Below are positions 36,035-48,449 of a stretch of 64,000 nucleotides of DNA, piece after piece. Within the stretch, counting starts at the first letter, position 1, and every line of letters begins with the position of its first letter. Under the pieces are notes generated by a model. The model saw nothing but the letters and a program-made list of their open reading frames with translations, was not told where the DNA came from and made no database searches. The stretch is taken from contig CM028330.1 of assembly GCA_016647705.1 (NCBI GenBank), positions 52,440,897 through 52,504,896 on the forward strand, written 5' to 3'. The translations under genes and the position numbers were made by a program. This DNA is from Eucommia ulmoides. Its lineage: Eukaryota > Streptophyta > Magnoliopsida > Garryales > Eucommiaceae.

Positions 36035-37570
36035 TCTCCCTCTCTATTTGTATTTTTTTGGGTGGGTGTTAGATAACAGTAACACATGTAAAATTGCAAT
36101 ATATTGAGATACGTGTAGTTTGGATCAGGGAAGCATATAGATTTATGTGTATTTTGTAATCTTCATTCTCTAAAGCTTTCATAAGAATTTTATATGTTTT
36201 AGATTGGTAGTAGGTTATAACTTAACATCGTATGCTTAAAAAAAAGGGAGTTTGAGTCTCCCTTGAACCCTTAATGGCTTATGCATGATCCTTATTTTTA
36301 TTTTATTTTCAATTTTTATATTGTAAGGTATATTCGGGTCAATTTAAGCGTATTTCGATTAATTATCACCCTGTGCAACTTTAAGGGCATACTCTCTTAC
36401 ATTACCTTGATGCATTCATGATTTAATTCTTGTAGTGTTCCTCGGAAGAGTCAAAAATTGATTAACATAGAAAAATGACATCTTTCTTATTCAACCAGAC
36501 TAACTCCTCTTGAGTAGAGTAACATGATTATGATGACTACTTGCACTAGTGATTTGAGAACGAGCAAGACATTGAAATTTCGATTTGCACCAATAGTTTG
36601 ACTATGACAAATGATGAAATTTCTTATAAATCATTATAGAAAGTTCTCCTTTAAAATCAGTGGAATAGTCAATTTCACTTATAAAATGGTTTAGGAAGTT
36701 TTACATAATTGATTTGGAATGAGATTCTAACATACACGTTGGTTTGACAATTCATGAAATTGTGTTTTGTGTCGTGTGTCATCTTTTGACTAAACACGAT
36801 AATAGATGATACATATGTAAGACAATAAACGTGTTAAAATTGAAACACGAATACAAGACCTTATCTTATGATATTAACACGATTCAACAATTAATCGCAT
36901 GATACAAGAAACCTATTTAACAAATTAAAATTCAATTTAATCTTTAAATTATATTTATTTACTTTTAGAATAATTTATTTTTTTAAAAAAATGATTAATT
37001 TTGTGACTTCTTGTGCCATCTGTTAACAAGTAATCCCAAAACACGATTCAAAGATGATGGAGGAGAGACTCACACCAGTAGATTCACTATTATTTGTTGG
37101 GTAGTCTTACCATTTGGGCCGAAGGGAGAATCCAACCCAATGGATTTGCTCCCTCATGGAAAGCCCATATGAGTATAATTTGAAAATGGGCTTCACAGTC
37201 TACCCAACTACAAAAACATAACCGAAATTTGGCCCAGGAAGCCCACTCAGATCCCAGCGCAAAGGTGCCCATAACTTATATCACGATCACTGTGATGAGG
37301 TTGTTAATCCAACGTGTACCGAAGATGGGATTGTGTAAAGGTAGATAACCAACCACTGCACAATCAATGAATAACGCATGTGAAAATATTCAATTTTCGG
37401 TGCACTCATTTTATCTTGATTTTCCATCTCTCAAAACATATTAGGTCGATTTTTTTTTTTTTTTTCTCTCTAGACACTCAGTTTTCCAATAGAAATTTTG
37501 GTAACTATTTCTGTTCCTATCTCATGCAATGGAATGAGAATAAGATGAAAATTTTATTTCTTTCTTAAGA
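36035..37570. other. Spacer downstream of SPX
   Basis: Contains the presumed SPX 3' untranslated region (first few hundred bases). No further gene or clear repeat seen. Confidence 0.5.
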
Positions 37571-37571
37571 G

Positions 37572-37950
37572 TAGAATCGCATTTGATAACGATAATTTTT
37601 TTTTGTTTGGGAACAATATTGCGTTTGGTAACAATTTTATTCTAAAATCAAGATTTTTTTTTTTTTTATTTTGAGAATTTTTTTTGTGGCCGGACGGTAG
37701 GCAGCCAGCGATGCCGGAGGAGACCGGCTGACGGTGGCTGGAGATGGCAGCCGGCGGGCGGATGAACGGCAGCGGTGGCTTTCTTTAATTTTTAGGAATG
37801 GGATGATTTTTGAGAATGAGATGGAAATTTTTAAAAATATTTTTTTTGTTTTTCATACTTTAAGAAAAAACGGACATAATTCTTATTTTAGAATGGGATG
37901 AAAAATAAAAATAAATAAATAAATAAATCGATTACCAAATGCTATGCCTA
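37572..37950. mobile_element. Possible MITE
   Basis: About 380 bp with inverted ends: left TAGAATCGCATTTGATAACG, right (reverse complement) TAGGCATAGCATTTGGTAAT. The core has a GC-rich CCGGC/GCCGG block (37689-37775), unlike its surroundings. No exact target duplication found, so the class is open. Confidence 0.4.
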
Positions 37951-38015
37951 ATAAAAGAGATATGTGTGTGTGTATATATATATATATATAAAAGATAATG
38001 TGCCAATGCACATTA

Positions 38016-38088
38016 GCGCCTGTAGCTCAGTGGATAGAGCGTCTGTTTCCTAAGCAGAAAGTCGTAGGTTCGACCCCTACCTGGCGCG
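38016..38088 (+). tRNA. tRNA-Arg(CCT)
   Basis: 73 nt folding as a full cloverleaf: acceptor GCGCCTG/CTGGCGC with discriminator G, D arm with GTAGCTCAGTGG (A box), anticodon stem TCTGT/GCAGA with loop TTCCTAA and anticodon CCT at 38049-38051, and T arm with GGTTCGACCCC (B box). No intron. Nuclear type, as no CCA is encoded. It reads Arg AGG codons. Confidence 0.97.
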
Positions 38089-38094
38089 AAAATA

Positions 38095-38099
38095 TTTTT
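38095..38099 (+). terminator. RNA polymerase III terminator
   Basis: A run of five T seven bases after the tRNA end, the usual Pol III stop signal. Confidence 0.7.
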
Positions 38100-38389
38100 A
38101 TGCTTTTTTATATTTATTAAACTTAAATCACAATAATGAGCTCAAATAACACTAATAATAAAAAGATTAAATAATTCTTTTTCTTTTTAGAAAAGCCGTG
38201 TCTCCAAAACTTACAACGCGATGATCAGTAGAGTTGAGAAATATATTTTGATCGACTATAATTTTTATTTTTTTTTATCAATTTTCAATTAAAATAAAAT
38301 AGGGTCAATCCGTCGGTGGTCCTCAAAATCGCAGCTATTTGTTAAAAACTCCCGAAGCCAAAAGTCACTTTCGTTTTAGTCCCACTCAA

Positions 38390-38397
38390 TATAAAAA
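38390..38397 (+). promoter_or_regulatory. TATA box of the ULP1-like gene
   Basis: TATAAAAA 88 bp inside the left MULE end and about 300 bp before the first ATG (38696). The leader is C-rich in its first part. Confidence 0.5.
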
Positions 38398-38695
38398 GGC
38401 GGGATGCCAAATCACACGCGCCAATGCACGCGCCTTGCCAGCGTTCCCACCGAACTGCAGACCACATTCGCCGTCCTACGCGAAAATTCAGAGGTCAGAC
38501 CATTATGGTGCAGCGTGTTAGACCGTAGGACGACGTTCTATGCAACAAATCATTCCACTAAGACGCAAAATTGTCTCGTCATCTTCTTCATCCTAGAAAC
38601 CCTAATAAAATCCTCTAAAAAAACGTGTCTTCTTCAACACTGAAGAAAATTGTGTTTTCAAAAAATTCTCAAAAAAATTCTTCTTCCTTGAAAAA

Positions 38696-41600
38696 ATGTT
38701 GAGAACACACTCAAGCGCCGACTCACCTTCTGCTCCGAAAAGAGGTACAAACCCGTCCATTTCTTCACGATTCTACTCTGTTTTTTTAGACTACTAGTAC
38801 ATCTGTCTACTATTACACGATTTAGTAACTATTCAGAGTACAATAGTTACATGCACCTCAAAACATTTTGTGACATGTAACTAGAAACGTATATATGTCA
38901 TTATCGGAACATATAACTCAATATTACCCTTTTCTGTACAATTTTTGACTTATATCTGCGACTTATATTTTTTTTGTTTATGAAAATAGTTACTTGTAAC
39001 AAATATTACAGAAATACATGTTATTATGCACATGGAAAACGTATTCAAGATATATCAGAAATATCAAACTTTTTAGTTACATGATATCAGAGACATGTAA
39101 GTAAAAAATTACATATTATTAGACATGTAACTGAATATTATATTTTTTTGTACTACTTCCGACTTATATGTGTGAAAATAGTTACGTGTAACTAATATTA
39201 CTGAAAATATGAACTAAAAAAAGTTACAAGAAAATATCAAACTTTTTAGTTACATGATATCAGATACATGTAACTAAAAAATTACATATTATTAGACATG
39301 TAACTGAATATTATCTTTTTTTTGTACTACTTCCAACTTATATGTGTGAAAATAGTTACGTGTAACTAATATTACTGAAAATATAAACTAAAAAAATTAC
39401 AAGAAAATATCAAATTTTTTAGTTAGATGATATCAAAGACATGTAACTAAAAAATTATATATTATTAGAACATGTAACTGTATATTACCTTTTTTTGTAC
39501 TACTTCCTACTTATATGTGTGAAAATAGTTAGGTGTAACTAATATTACTAAAAATATGAACTAAAAAAAATTACAAAAAAATATCAAATTTTTTAATTAC
39601 ATAATATTAGAGACATGTAACTAAAAAAGTTATATATTATTAGAACATGTAATTGAATATTACCTTTTTTTGTACTACTTCCGACTTATATGTGTGAAAA
39701 TAGTTACGTGTCACTAATATGATTGAAAATACCTGTCGTAATGAACATATAACTAAAAATGTTTGTAATATTTATCATATCTATATATTGAAGCACAGTA
39801 ACTAAAAAAAGACATCAAAAAAAAGTTTTAAAATTTTATTTATCAGCTACTAATTTGTAGTTACTAAATGTACTTTGTAATAAAATACAACTAACTTATA
39901 TTGTTATAGATCCAAGAAAAGGAAAAGCACCGGTAACTGAAGAAGAAGATGTAGAAAATGTTCTTTCCTTGACTCCAAGTCAAGAAAAAAAAATTGTACC
40001 ATCAATTCAGATCATCATTGAATCAGATGATAGATCTTTTGACCGAACTAAACCTTAGAGACGACCACAAGGAATGTTTAGCCAAAGCACCTTTTTGGCA
40101 AACATTTAGAGCCCTAATTGAGAAAGATGTCACTCTGCAACAGTGTAAAAAAAATGATCACCTAATTCTAGACATCATTTCTCGATATAATCCCTATAAA
40201 AATACATTCAAAGTTGCTGGGAAGTACCTCAGGCTGAAGCCTTGTGATGTACGGCTCATATTTGGGATTAGGTCTGGAATAGAAGTAATCAATTGCAACT
40301 ACGGGACGCGAGTGTCATCAAATTTTGTAACCAGAAACAGACTGGAAAGTGTACCAAAAGTTACAGTTCGCATTATCAAAGAGATGGTAAAAACAAAGTA
40401 ACGGGTACAACACGACTTAAGGTTAGTGATGTTGTCCGCCTACTATGCATGCATTTGTTTGCAACTTATTTTTATACAAACAAGGGACAATTTATTCCCT
40501 ATGATTTGGTCAAGTATATGGATGACATTGACAAGATGATGACATACGCTTGGGCTGAGTTGATACATGAAAATCTGATGGCATCTATTCGGTCAGACTA
40601 CAGTAATCTAGTAGCGGTGAAATGACGTGTCTTTGTTCTCCCAGTAAGTACATATTCTAACAAAAAAAATTCTTAAATTGTCAAGTTGCTAAAAATATTA
40701 TTGTATTCTTACATAAAATACAATCTTTGTTGAAAACAAATGCAGTATTGGTTGTGCGAGCAGACAACAATACAAAAACCAATTTCGGGAAGACTGAGAG
40801 CAATTTCACGTTTCACAAAATGGGATCTAAAGAGATTAAACAAGAAACTAAGGAAATTGGTATTGCTCTATGTGACGCCAAATCAGGTACCAGATTTCTG
40901 TTTTTTCTCATATTTCTTGCAAAAAATACTAAAAAAAATGTAAAGTAGAAAGAGTCAAAACATGCATACAATTACTACAAAGAAACTAGACACATGTAAC
41001 TAAAAAATTTGAGAAAATGTAACTAAAAAAACTAGGGAAAAATTGGTGAAATATCTCATGTTTAAAGTCTAATTATTGAAACATGTAACTGAAAAAATAT
41101 AAAACTTTTTAGTTACATATCAGATATGTGTAACTAAAAAGTTATATATTATTGCAATATGATCTGGAAAAAAAAATTAGTTACCTGTAATCCATGTATA
41201 CGATTACTAGGCATGTAACTAAATATATGTAACTTATTAGAGACATGTAGCTAAAACACTTATATTTATGATTACAGGTTTTGTCGATTGAGATATCTGA
41301 GAAACTGGGTAAAATTCAACAAGGAATTTGCAAACTAATAGAGAGAAAGACAACATAATATGATTAAGATATTGCAATAATAGAAGAGCGTAGTGCAAAG
41401 GAAAAAGCAACTGATGATACTCATATTGGAAAAACAAGGAGAAAATTAAGGAAATCGATTCATCTGCCAGATATACCCAGTTTTGATTTGGGGATTTCTG
41501 AATCTGGCACTAGAGCCCCAAGGGTAGATCGAGAGAAAAAACAACTGAATGAAAGAATCTTGCGTCTGACAGAACAGAATTAGGAGCTGAAAATACAATG

Positions 41601-43595
41601 TGCCCAATCTACTGAAAGGATTGAGGAATTGAATGGAGTTATTGAGGTGTTTATTGAAAAACAATAGAAGTTAGAGAAAGAGATAATGGAGTTAAGCGTG
41701 TAGCTTGTCACTCAGCAATATCGTATTGAGCATCCATTAAGAGAGTAGATCCAAGACCTCGATTACTACTACAAACAGTTGGTGGCAAGAAAAGATGAAG
41801 AAATTGAGAGTTTGAAAGATCAACTTGCTGGACTTGGTGGCAGAGAACCAAATGTAAAGGTGAAAGAGTCCTTTGACGATGAAGAATCATACGTGCCAAC
41901 AGCACATTTGGGTGCAACTTGTGACTTCAGACACAGTCCAACAGAGGAATCGTTTGAGCAGAAATTACATATTCAGGACATAATGACAAGAGACGCCACG
42001 CCACAAATGGAAGAGACCGTTAGGCTGTCTGCTGATTCGATTGATGATGGAAAAAGACAGCTTATTCAAGAAAAAAATGTTGCTGTCAAGCCTTCACACC
42101 ATAAACAGAAAGTCAAATCGAAAGACAAAAAAACTGGTGACCCAAACTCTATCATCAAACGAATTAAATTAAGATCACGGAAGCAAAAGGCACATGAAGA
42201 AGAATATGTGTATAATAATCCTGTGAAAAGGATGAAGACAAGAAAAGATGATGAAGAGAAAGTGGATGAACCCATGGAGGTGGACAGTTATGCAGTCCCT
42301 GATGAAGATCCCACAAAAATGCCATCAAAGCGGAAGAGTTCTGTTGCGTCGTTCTTGGATGACGAGGACTGGACACTCATGAAGACCATTTATGATCTCG
42401 AACAATCAGGGTACTAATTTACATCTAACATACATTTTTTTTTTACCAACTACATGTACTAAATACAGAAAAATATGAAACTCTGTAGGTGTTTTGTGTT
42501 TGGAGGTGAAGGAATAGAAGTACAAGTGTCGTTGCGTGATTTGTTTGGAATGCTTGTCGAAACAGAAGTTTCAAATTTTGTAAGTTTCTATAATGTCTCT
42601 AAATTCTAAATTTATAATGTTACTCATATATAATGTATAATTTTTTTTTTTTACTATTTTTGTAGATTATAAATGAATATGCTGAAGTTCTAATGAATAA
42701 GTAAGAACAAAATATTACGGAGCTTAGTCTAACGCAACAAACTTTGTTGAGCAAATCATTCTTCACAATCAGCTCAGCATAGGTAATTTTGTATATTATT
42801 ATAAATTTATTATGTTTTAGCGAAAAATATTTAACATCTGATAAAAAAATTTTGCAGAAAATGATGAATGACAATTCAACAAAATACCTCGAAGATTATT
42901 TCTATCCACAGTTGGTAAAAGCTTTAAGCGAGGACTATAGATACATCCATTTCCCAATGAATTCTCCAGGACGAAGTACGATAGAGAACCATTGGACATT
43001 ACTCGTTCTGGACACGCATGAGAATACATGGAGATTCTATAACTCGTTGCAGCCTAGAATTGGAAAACAAGAGGTTGACTACTATTTCAAAGATGAAAGG
43101 AAATTGGTATGTTAATAACATGGAAGCCATACACATTTGTTTAATTATTTTTTTTTTTAATATATATTTCATATATGTTTGTTTTTTTCAGAAATTGTTT
43201 GTTGAAACATTTATTAAGAAACATCGAAACCAGTATGCATCAGACCCCAAGTCTGAATCTAGAATGACATATGTCAAGAATACTCCACAACAGTACCCTG
43301 GCAGGTTTAAAAAAAAAAACTTTTATTTTCTCTGTATGCTAGTCTTCTTAATTTGATAACAATAATTTTTTCTTAAAAAAAATACAGCAAAGATTGTGGA
43401 GTTTTTGTGATGTACTTCATGAAGCAAATAGCACTGGGGGAAGAAATTGATCCAGATTTCACAAGAGATGAGATCAGAAAAGAGAGGGCATTAGTCATTG
43501 AATCTCTGTTGCATCATCCAACAAAATCTTGGACAATGAATGACTATTTGGCAAAAAAATTAGCAGCAAAACTGGATCAACAAGCCGTACGCTAA
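38696..43595 (+). pseudogene. ULP1-like cysteine protease gene of the MULE (C48 family), decayed
   Basis: Family role: SUMO-type deconjugating protease; its use to MULEs is unknown. Nine exons with GT-AG borders can be followed: 38696-38744, 39910-40643, 40746-40886, 41278-42410, 42489-42579, 42666-42782, 42858-43106, 43192-43304, 43388-43595. The last three hold the catalytic domain: His in NHWTLLVLD, FYNSL where many ULPs have Asp, Gln in TPQQYPG and Cys in DCGVFVMYF. The middle is acidic and lysine-rich (41779-42410). Stops within exons: 40623, 41356, 41365, 41581, 41665, 41701, 41746, 42702, 42780. Single-base indels are likely in A runs near 39985-39993 and 40388-40392. The catalytic exons themselves are open. 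Confidence 0.8.
38940..39760 (+). repeat. Tandem repeat of about 172 bp in intron 1 of the ULP1-like gene (about 4 units)
   Basis: Units contain AGTTACATGATATCAGA, ACATGTAACTAAAAAATTA and TGTACTACTTCCGACTTATA, with starts near 39077, 39250, 39420 and 39594. Each unit brings two to three TACATGTAA-type motifs. Confidence 0.8.
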
Positions 43596-45180
43596 TTATT
43601 TTGAACAAAAATCATTTCATGTGTGTAATGTTTTTTGATGGTTTGTTTTCATGCAATTTTTGCTATCAAATTTCATTTTGCAACTATCGTATTCCAGACA
43701 GTCCAACGATTTTCGTAGTAATATATTTGATGTTTTTTTATTTTTAGATAATTATAGTAATCTAGTTACATGTCACTAAACGATTCATATTTATTGTACT
43801 ACTTAAATAAAGCAAAAGTAAATAACAAATAGTTACAAAGAACTAGAATCCATATCATTTAGTCGCACCTATGTTTTATTAAAAATAAATAAATAATTTA
43901 AATAAAAACTAGTTATAAGTAACTAGAATCTCCTAATTATCATTACTTCTAGTTACATGTATCTGCACCTCTTCTTTATTTAAAATATAAAAATAAATAT
44001 TTTTATATGTTTCAAGTGAATGTGAAAAGGGACACTAAAACACATCATGCGTCATATGTATATTTATATATTTAAATAAACAAAAAATAAAAAAAATATT
44101 TACAACAAAACACGTTTCCCTAGTTACAAAGTAACAAAAAATCTCTAATTATGATTAATTATATATTTGTTAATTTAAAAAAATGTAGTTACATGTACCT
44201 ATACGTGTTCTTTATATAGATATATACAAAAACACTTCTATATATTTTCAAAAGTGAACTGTGAAAAAAAACACTAAAAACATAGCATTCGACATCACTG
44301 CAAAAACCAATATATTTATTATATATTTATAAAATTATATAAATCTCTTTATACTTATATATTTTAATAATTTAAAAATAAAAAATTATTTAAAATAGAA
44401 TACGTGTCCCTAGTTATATTTTTGTAACTAACAATTGGATTATTAGATTCTTTTAGTAATATATTTGTTAATTAAAAAACTAAATTTTAATACAAAACAC
44501 TTTACCTAATTACATGTACTTAGAATATTGAACTAAAAAATTAAATCTAGTTACATGTAACTAATCACACCATGTGTCATCGCTGCAAAACCGACGTGAT
44601 GGACTCTTAAATGCACTGCAATACTAAAAAAATCATCTTCATATTTATATATTAAAAAAAAATAAACAAACACATGTCCCTAGTTACATGTAACTAAAAA
44701 TTAAAAAACTCTAAAAGTTAATTAAAAAATAAATTTAAAATAAAACATAATAATTAAACGTAATAATTACTTCTATAATTTAGTACAATTAAACCACTAT
44801 ACCTAGTTACATGTGCCTAAAAATCTTGAACTATAATTAAATCTAGTTACATGTAACCATAAATAAACTTCCAATATATTCCAAAATAAAAATAAATAAA
44901 TGGTAAAAAATAATAAAAAAATGAATTAAATAAAAATTAATTTAAATTTAAAAATTACTCCTATTAATAATTTAATAATTTCAAAAACGAATAATTTAAC
45001 AATAATATACTCACATGTTAAAAAAAAAAATAAAAAATAAAAAAATAAAAAAAATAAAAAAAATCCACTATGTCTATTTACATGTACCTAGAATGTGTAA
45101 ACTGCATAGATTCTAGTTACATGTAATCATGATAAACGTATTTATTATATACGAAACGACGTGATGGATGTTGTATGCAA
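43596..45180. other. AT-rich non-coding part of the MULE with many TACATGTAAC motifs
   Basis: 1.6 kb between the ULP1-like gene and the coiled-coil gene. No open frame of note. TAGTTACATGTAAC-like motifs recur irregularly (43768, 43960, 44190, 44550, 44690, 44805, 44845 and others). Confidence 0.6.
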
Positions 45181-45187
45181 GATCGAC

Positions 45188-45195
45188 TATAAATA
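45188..45195 (+). promoter_or_regulatory. TATA box of the coiled-coil gene
   Basis: TATAAATA about 60 bp upstream of the ATG at 45256, a normal plant spacing for a short leader. Confidence 0.55.
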
Positions 45196-45255
45196 CGAAA
45201 TCGCCGTCGTTCGTGTTCATATCTTTTGCATAAAAAACTCCCAGAGCAAAAACAA

Positions 45256-45579
45256 ATGGAAAACAAGTTTGAGACTTCTATTAAGACATGTTTATCAGAG
45301 TGCAACCATTTCAGGAAGACGATAGAAGAACTAATGTGGAAATTGGGCGTATCTCAGACAACTTATTGGTGGATGAGACAAGAGAGAGATCAAGCAATAA
45401 AAGCGGCAGAAGATATGCGATGGAAATTGGGTGCAGCGCAGTTAGAGTGCCGACGGATGAAGGATGAACGAGATGAAGCACGACGACAAGCACGCTGGAA
45501 TGAGATAGAGACCAAACTCCTCAAAGATGATGTCGACTTTTACAAGAACGTTCTCGCAAGACAAATCGCAAACAAGTAG
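45256..45579 (+). CDS. Small coiled-coil protein encoded within the MULE, unknown function
   Basis: 107 residues from the ATG at 45256; a longer reading has no upstream ATG. I do not recognise the family. It is strongly charged and helical in character: MENKFETSIKTC, then heptad-like stretches with two related segments (LMWKLGVSQ and MRWKLGAAQ, about 35 residues apart), each followed by an Arg/Glu/Asp-rich run (RQERDQAIKAAED; KDERDEARRQAR). No signal peptide, membrane segment or Cys/His site is seen. Unlike both other MULE genes it has no stop or frameshift, and it has its own TATA box. It may help transposition or regulation, or be a captured host fragment. Confidence 0.6.
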   Translation: MENKFETSIKTCLSECNHFRKTIEELMWKLGVSQTTYWWMRQERDQAIKAAEDMRWKLGAAQLECRRMKDERDEARRQARWNEIETKLLKDDVDFYKNVLARQIANK

Positions 45580-45989
45580 TACCAGATATCTTTTTTGTCT
45601 TTTCAAAAGTTTTTATATGTATTTTGTTCAGTGAAAAAGCCTACTTTTGTATGTGTCTATGGATTTTTTTTGTTATATATATTTTGAATTTTTGTACTAT
45701 AACCACATATACCTAAAAAATCTAAAAAAAATTGTTGCATGTTAAACAATGCACGAAAAATCGCAGATTTCAGTGACATGTAACTAAAATTTATTTCAAT
45801 TAAAATTGAAAAGAACTGAAAAAATCAAGTAACGCTTTCTAAAAAATCAGAAACTGAAAAAGAATTTAAAAAAAAATGTAAAAACATTCTTCAACTAAAG
45901 CGCAAGTTTGCACGTTTTCCTATTGTGTCTACCTATCGACTACATCGACCACACTTAAGCTCCTTCACCTCACCCCTTGAAGGGATTCT

Positions 45990-48449
45990 TTACTTTTTCG
46001 GCCGTCCAGGTTGCCTTCTTGATAAATGTGGCAATATGACAGGCTCTGTCTGTTCAAAAATAGGTCTTTCCATTGTTGGCACTGGGTATATGCTTTTCGA
46101 ATAACTCTCACGGTAGAAACTACAGTGAAAATAGTCTTCCACAAAACCATATACCAACGAGCCTGTTCTCATAATTGTTGCACAGGCATGCGAACACGGG
46201 AAGGAATTCAATTGCCACAATTGACACGAACATTTTCTTTTATTTAGGTCAACATAAACAGAAGGGTGGCAGTGCACTTCATAGACTCCTTCTGTGCCCT
46301 CGCTGACCAACCATGTTTGACACTCACTTATATGCCGTGACAATTTCGCATCCCAATGAGGACATATAATTCCACTTAAGCGTAATGAATCATTCCTCCG
46401 TTGAGACATTTGTTCAATTAATGAAATCCTTATCTTTTCAACCATCATAATAATTGGCATATGCTTGTAATTCCTAATCCATGCATTAAAAGACTCAGCC
46501 AAATTTGAGGACATCTCGCCATACCTTGTGCCTAAAAAAAACGCTCGACTATATCTTCTTTTTAGCAACTCTTCCATAAACTTCTCAGCTCGTGCTCCCC
46601 CTTGAACAATCATGTCATCATATGCAACATGGTATAATTCCGGGGTAACTGCATAAGCACACTCAGATAATTTGGCAACAAAAAATTCTTTTGTTTTGGT
46701 AGTCTGTCCACTCAATGCAGCTTTCAAGTTCATTTTGAGATGGTATAAACAAAATGCATGATAACAATGTGGAAATACATTTCGGACTCCTTGAATAATG
46801 TCGTTGTGCCGATCAAAAATGAATGTTATGACACGTTCCGGAGGTAATATAACAGACAATTGTGTCAAAAACCAGAACCAATTATCATCATTTTCAGCAT
46901 CAACAATGCCAAATGCAAGTGGAAACATACCTAAACAAATGAAAAAACAAAAAAATAACAGTACAAAATCAATTTTTTTTATAAATGTATACAAAGACAA
47001 AAAAAAAAAAAAAAACCATCATGAAAAATATATAAAAATTAGATAAGAATAAAGAAGAAAAAGTATAATGTGATTAAAACGGTATAAAAAACTTATATTG
47101 TATTTTGTTAACAGATAAAAAAATATTGAAATAAATTATTGACATGTCACTAATATTACATCTTAAAAATGTAATATAAACTGTGGCATGTTATAAAAGA
47201 AGATATACATGTCACTAATTTTACAAATGACTCTAATTTAAGTGACATGTAACTAAAAAATGATTTAAAATTAAAAAAATTAAAACTTAGTTACATGTAA
47301 CAGAAATGTGTTAATTTAAGTACATTGATTGTCGTCCTTACCACAAGCAGCCAAAAGAACTCCTTTGTATCTATTAGTCAAAAATGTCCTATCCGGAAAT
47401 AACATTGGACGTATAAACTGAAATCCATGAATACACCCATGGAAAGCAACAAAAAAACGCTTAAAACGATTTGTGTCACCTTCATACTCCAACAACATAT
47501 AACTATTGGGATTTGTTCTATTGCATGCTTCTACATACCATCTCAATTGATTATATGCAGATATATGATCCCCAAAAAGGCTATCCCTTGCCTTTTCAAC
47601 TCCAAGCCAAGCATGATTGTATGTAATCTCAAGACCATAACTTTTCTTAAACTCATGAAGAATATCAATAGGACGTGTTTCAGGTTTATCCTTGACAGTT
47701 TCCAACAAACAACTAGCAACAACATTAGAACTCATCCTCTTGTTCTTCATAGTTCTATATGCTGCACCACATGTATATGCATTCAGCAACTCATTTATCT
47801 TAAAAAATCCATTGAAGGTATCAATACGCGCATGTACAAATCACTTGCAATATCTTGTATCTCTAAATGAACAATATGCAGTGATACAAACTTTATCATT
47901 TTTCTTATACTTGTAACTAAATCCAATTTCAATCGAATACTTCCTCAAGACAGTACGAAATTCTTCCGGCCCACCTTTAAAACACAGCCCCACGCAATTA
48001 ATACATTTTGCCCACTACGAAGATTGCAAGTACTTCTTCTCATGACGCCAAGAATAAGGCAGCATATCATCACCATCATCATTATAAACACATAGACTTG
48101 ATTCCCCTGATCCACTAGGACCACTATCAGCTACATTACTTGAACCCCGACAAGATGTAGCACTAAAAACATGTCCAGGGATTATAGTATTGCTCTTTAT
48201 TACAACTTCCACAAAATCAACACTAAATGATCTAATCAACACAATCATACCATCATGGTCATCTTGATCACATAACATACAATTTGGATAACCAGACAGA
48301 GAATAATGTATATCAAAAGAGATTGATGACAAGCTATTCCATCGATAGACAACCTTTTCCACGAAACTATCAAAATTTATCTCATTATCAATTTTCACAA
48401 TTCCACTGTATTCTTCGTATTTGCACAAAGCAATCGCCAAGTTTGACAT
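45990..48449 (-). pseudogene. MuDR-type MULE transposase (two in-frame stops)
   Basis: Cuts and joins MULE ends in the nucleus (family role). Minus strand, two exons: 48449-47342 and 46930-45990; the intron 46931-47341 has GTAAGG...TTTAG borders. All parts share one frame. Order: N-terminal region (MSNLAIALCKYEEY), a Cys-containing DNA-binding region, the MULE DDE domain with likely Asp in LFPDRTF, Asp in FIFDRHND and Glu in NLAESFNAW, then a SWIM zinc finger (CSCQL...CSHAC) and a basic RRQPGRPKK tail. TAG at about 48014 and TGA at about 47841 (after RYCK, where a Trp is usual) interrupt the DNA-binding part; the catalytic core is open. A TATA-like TATATATAG lies upstream at about 49162-49170. 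Confidence 0.85.

Noticed and set aside
38016-38088. tRNA-Arg(CCT) as primer for the Tat element
   Set aside because: Its 3' end (CCTGGCGCG) does not pair with the primer site TGGCGACTCCGCTGGGG; a different tRNA-Arg fits.
41356-42782. TAG/TAA read as Gln (altered genetic code)
   Set aside because: Host genes in the window use TAG as a normal stop and the element also has frameshifts, so pseudogene decay is simpler.
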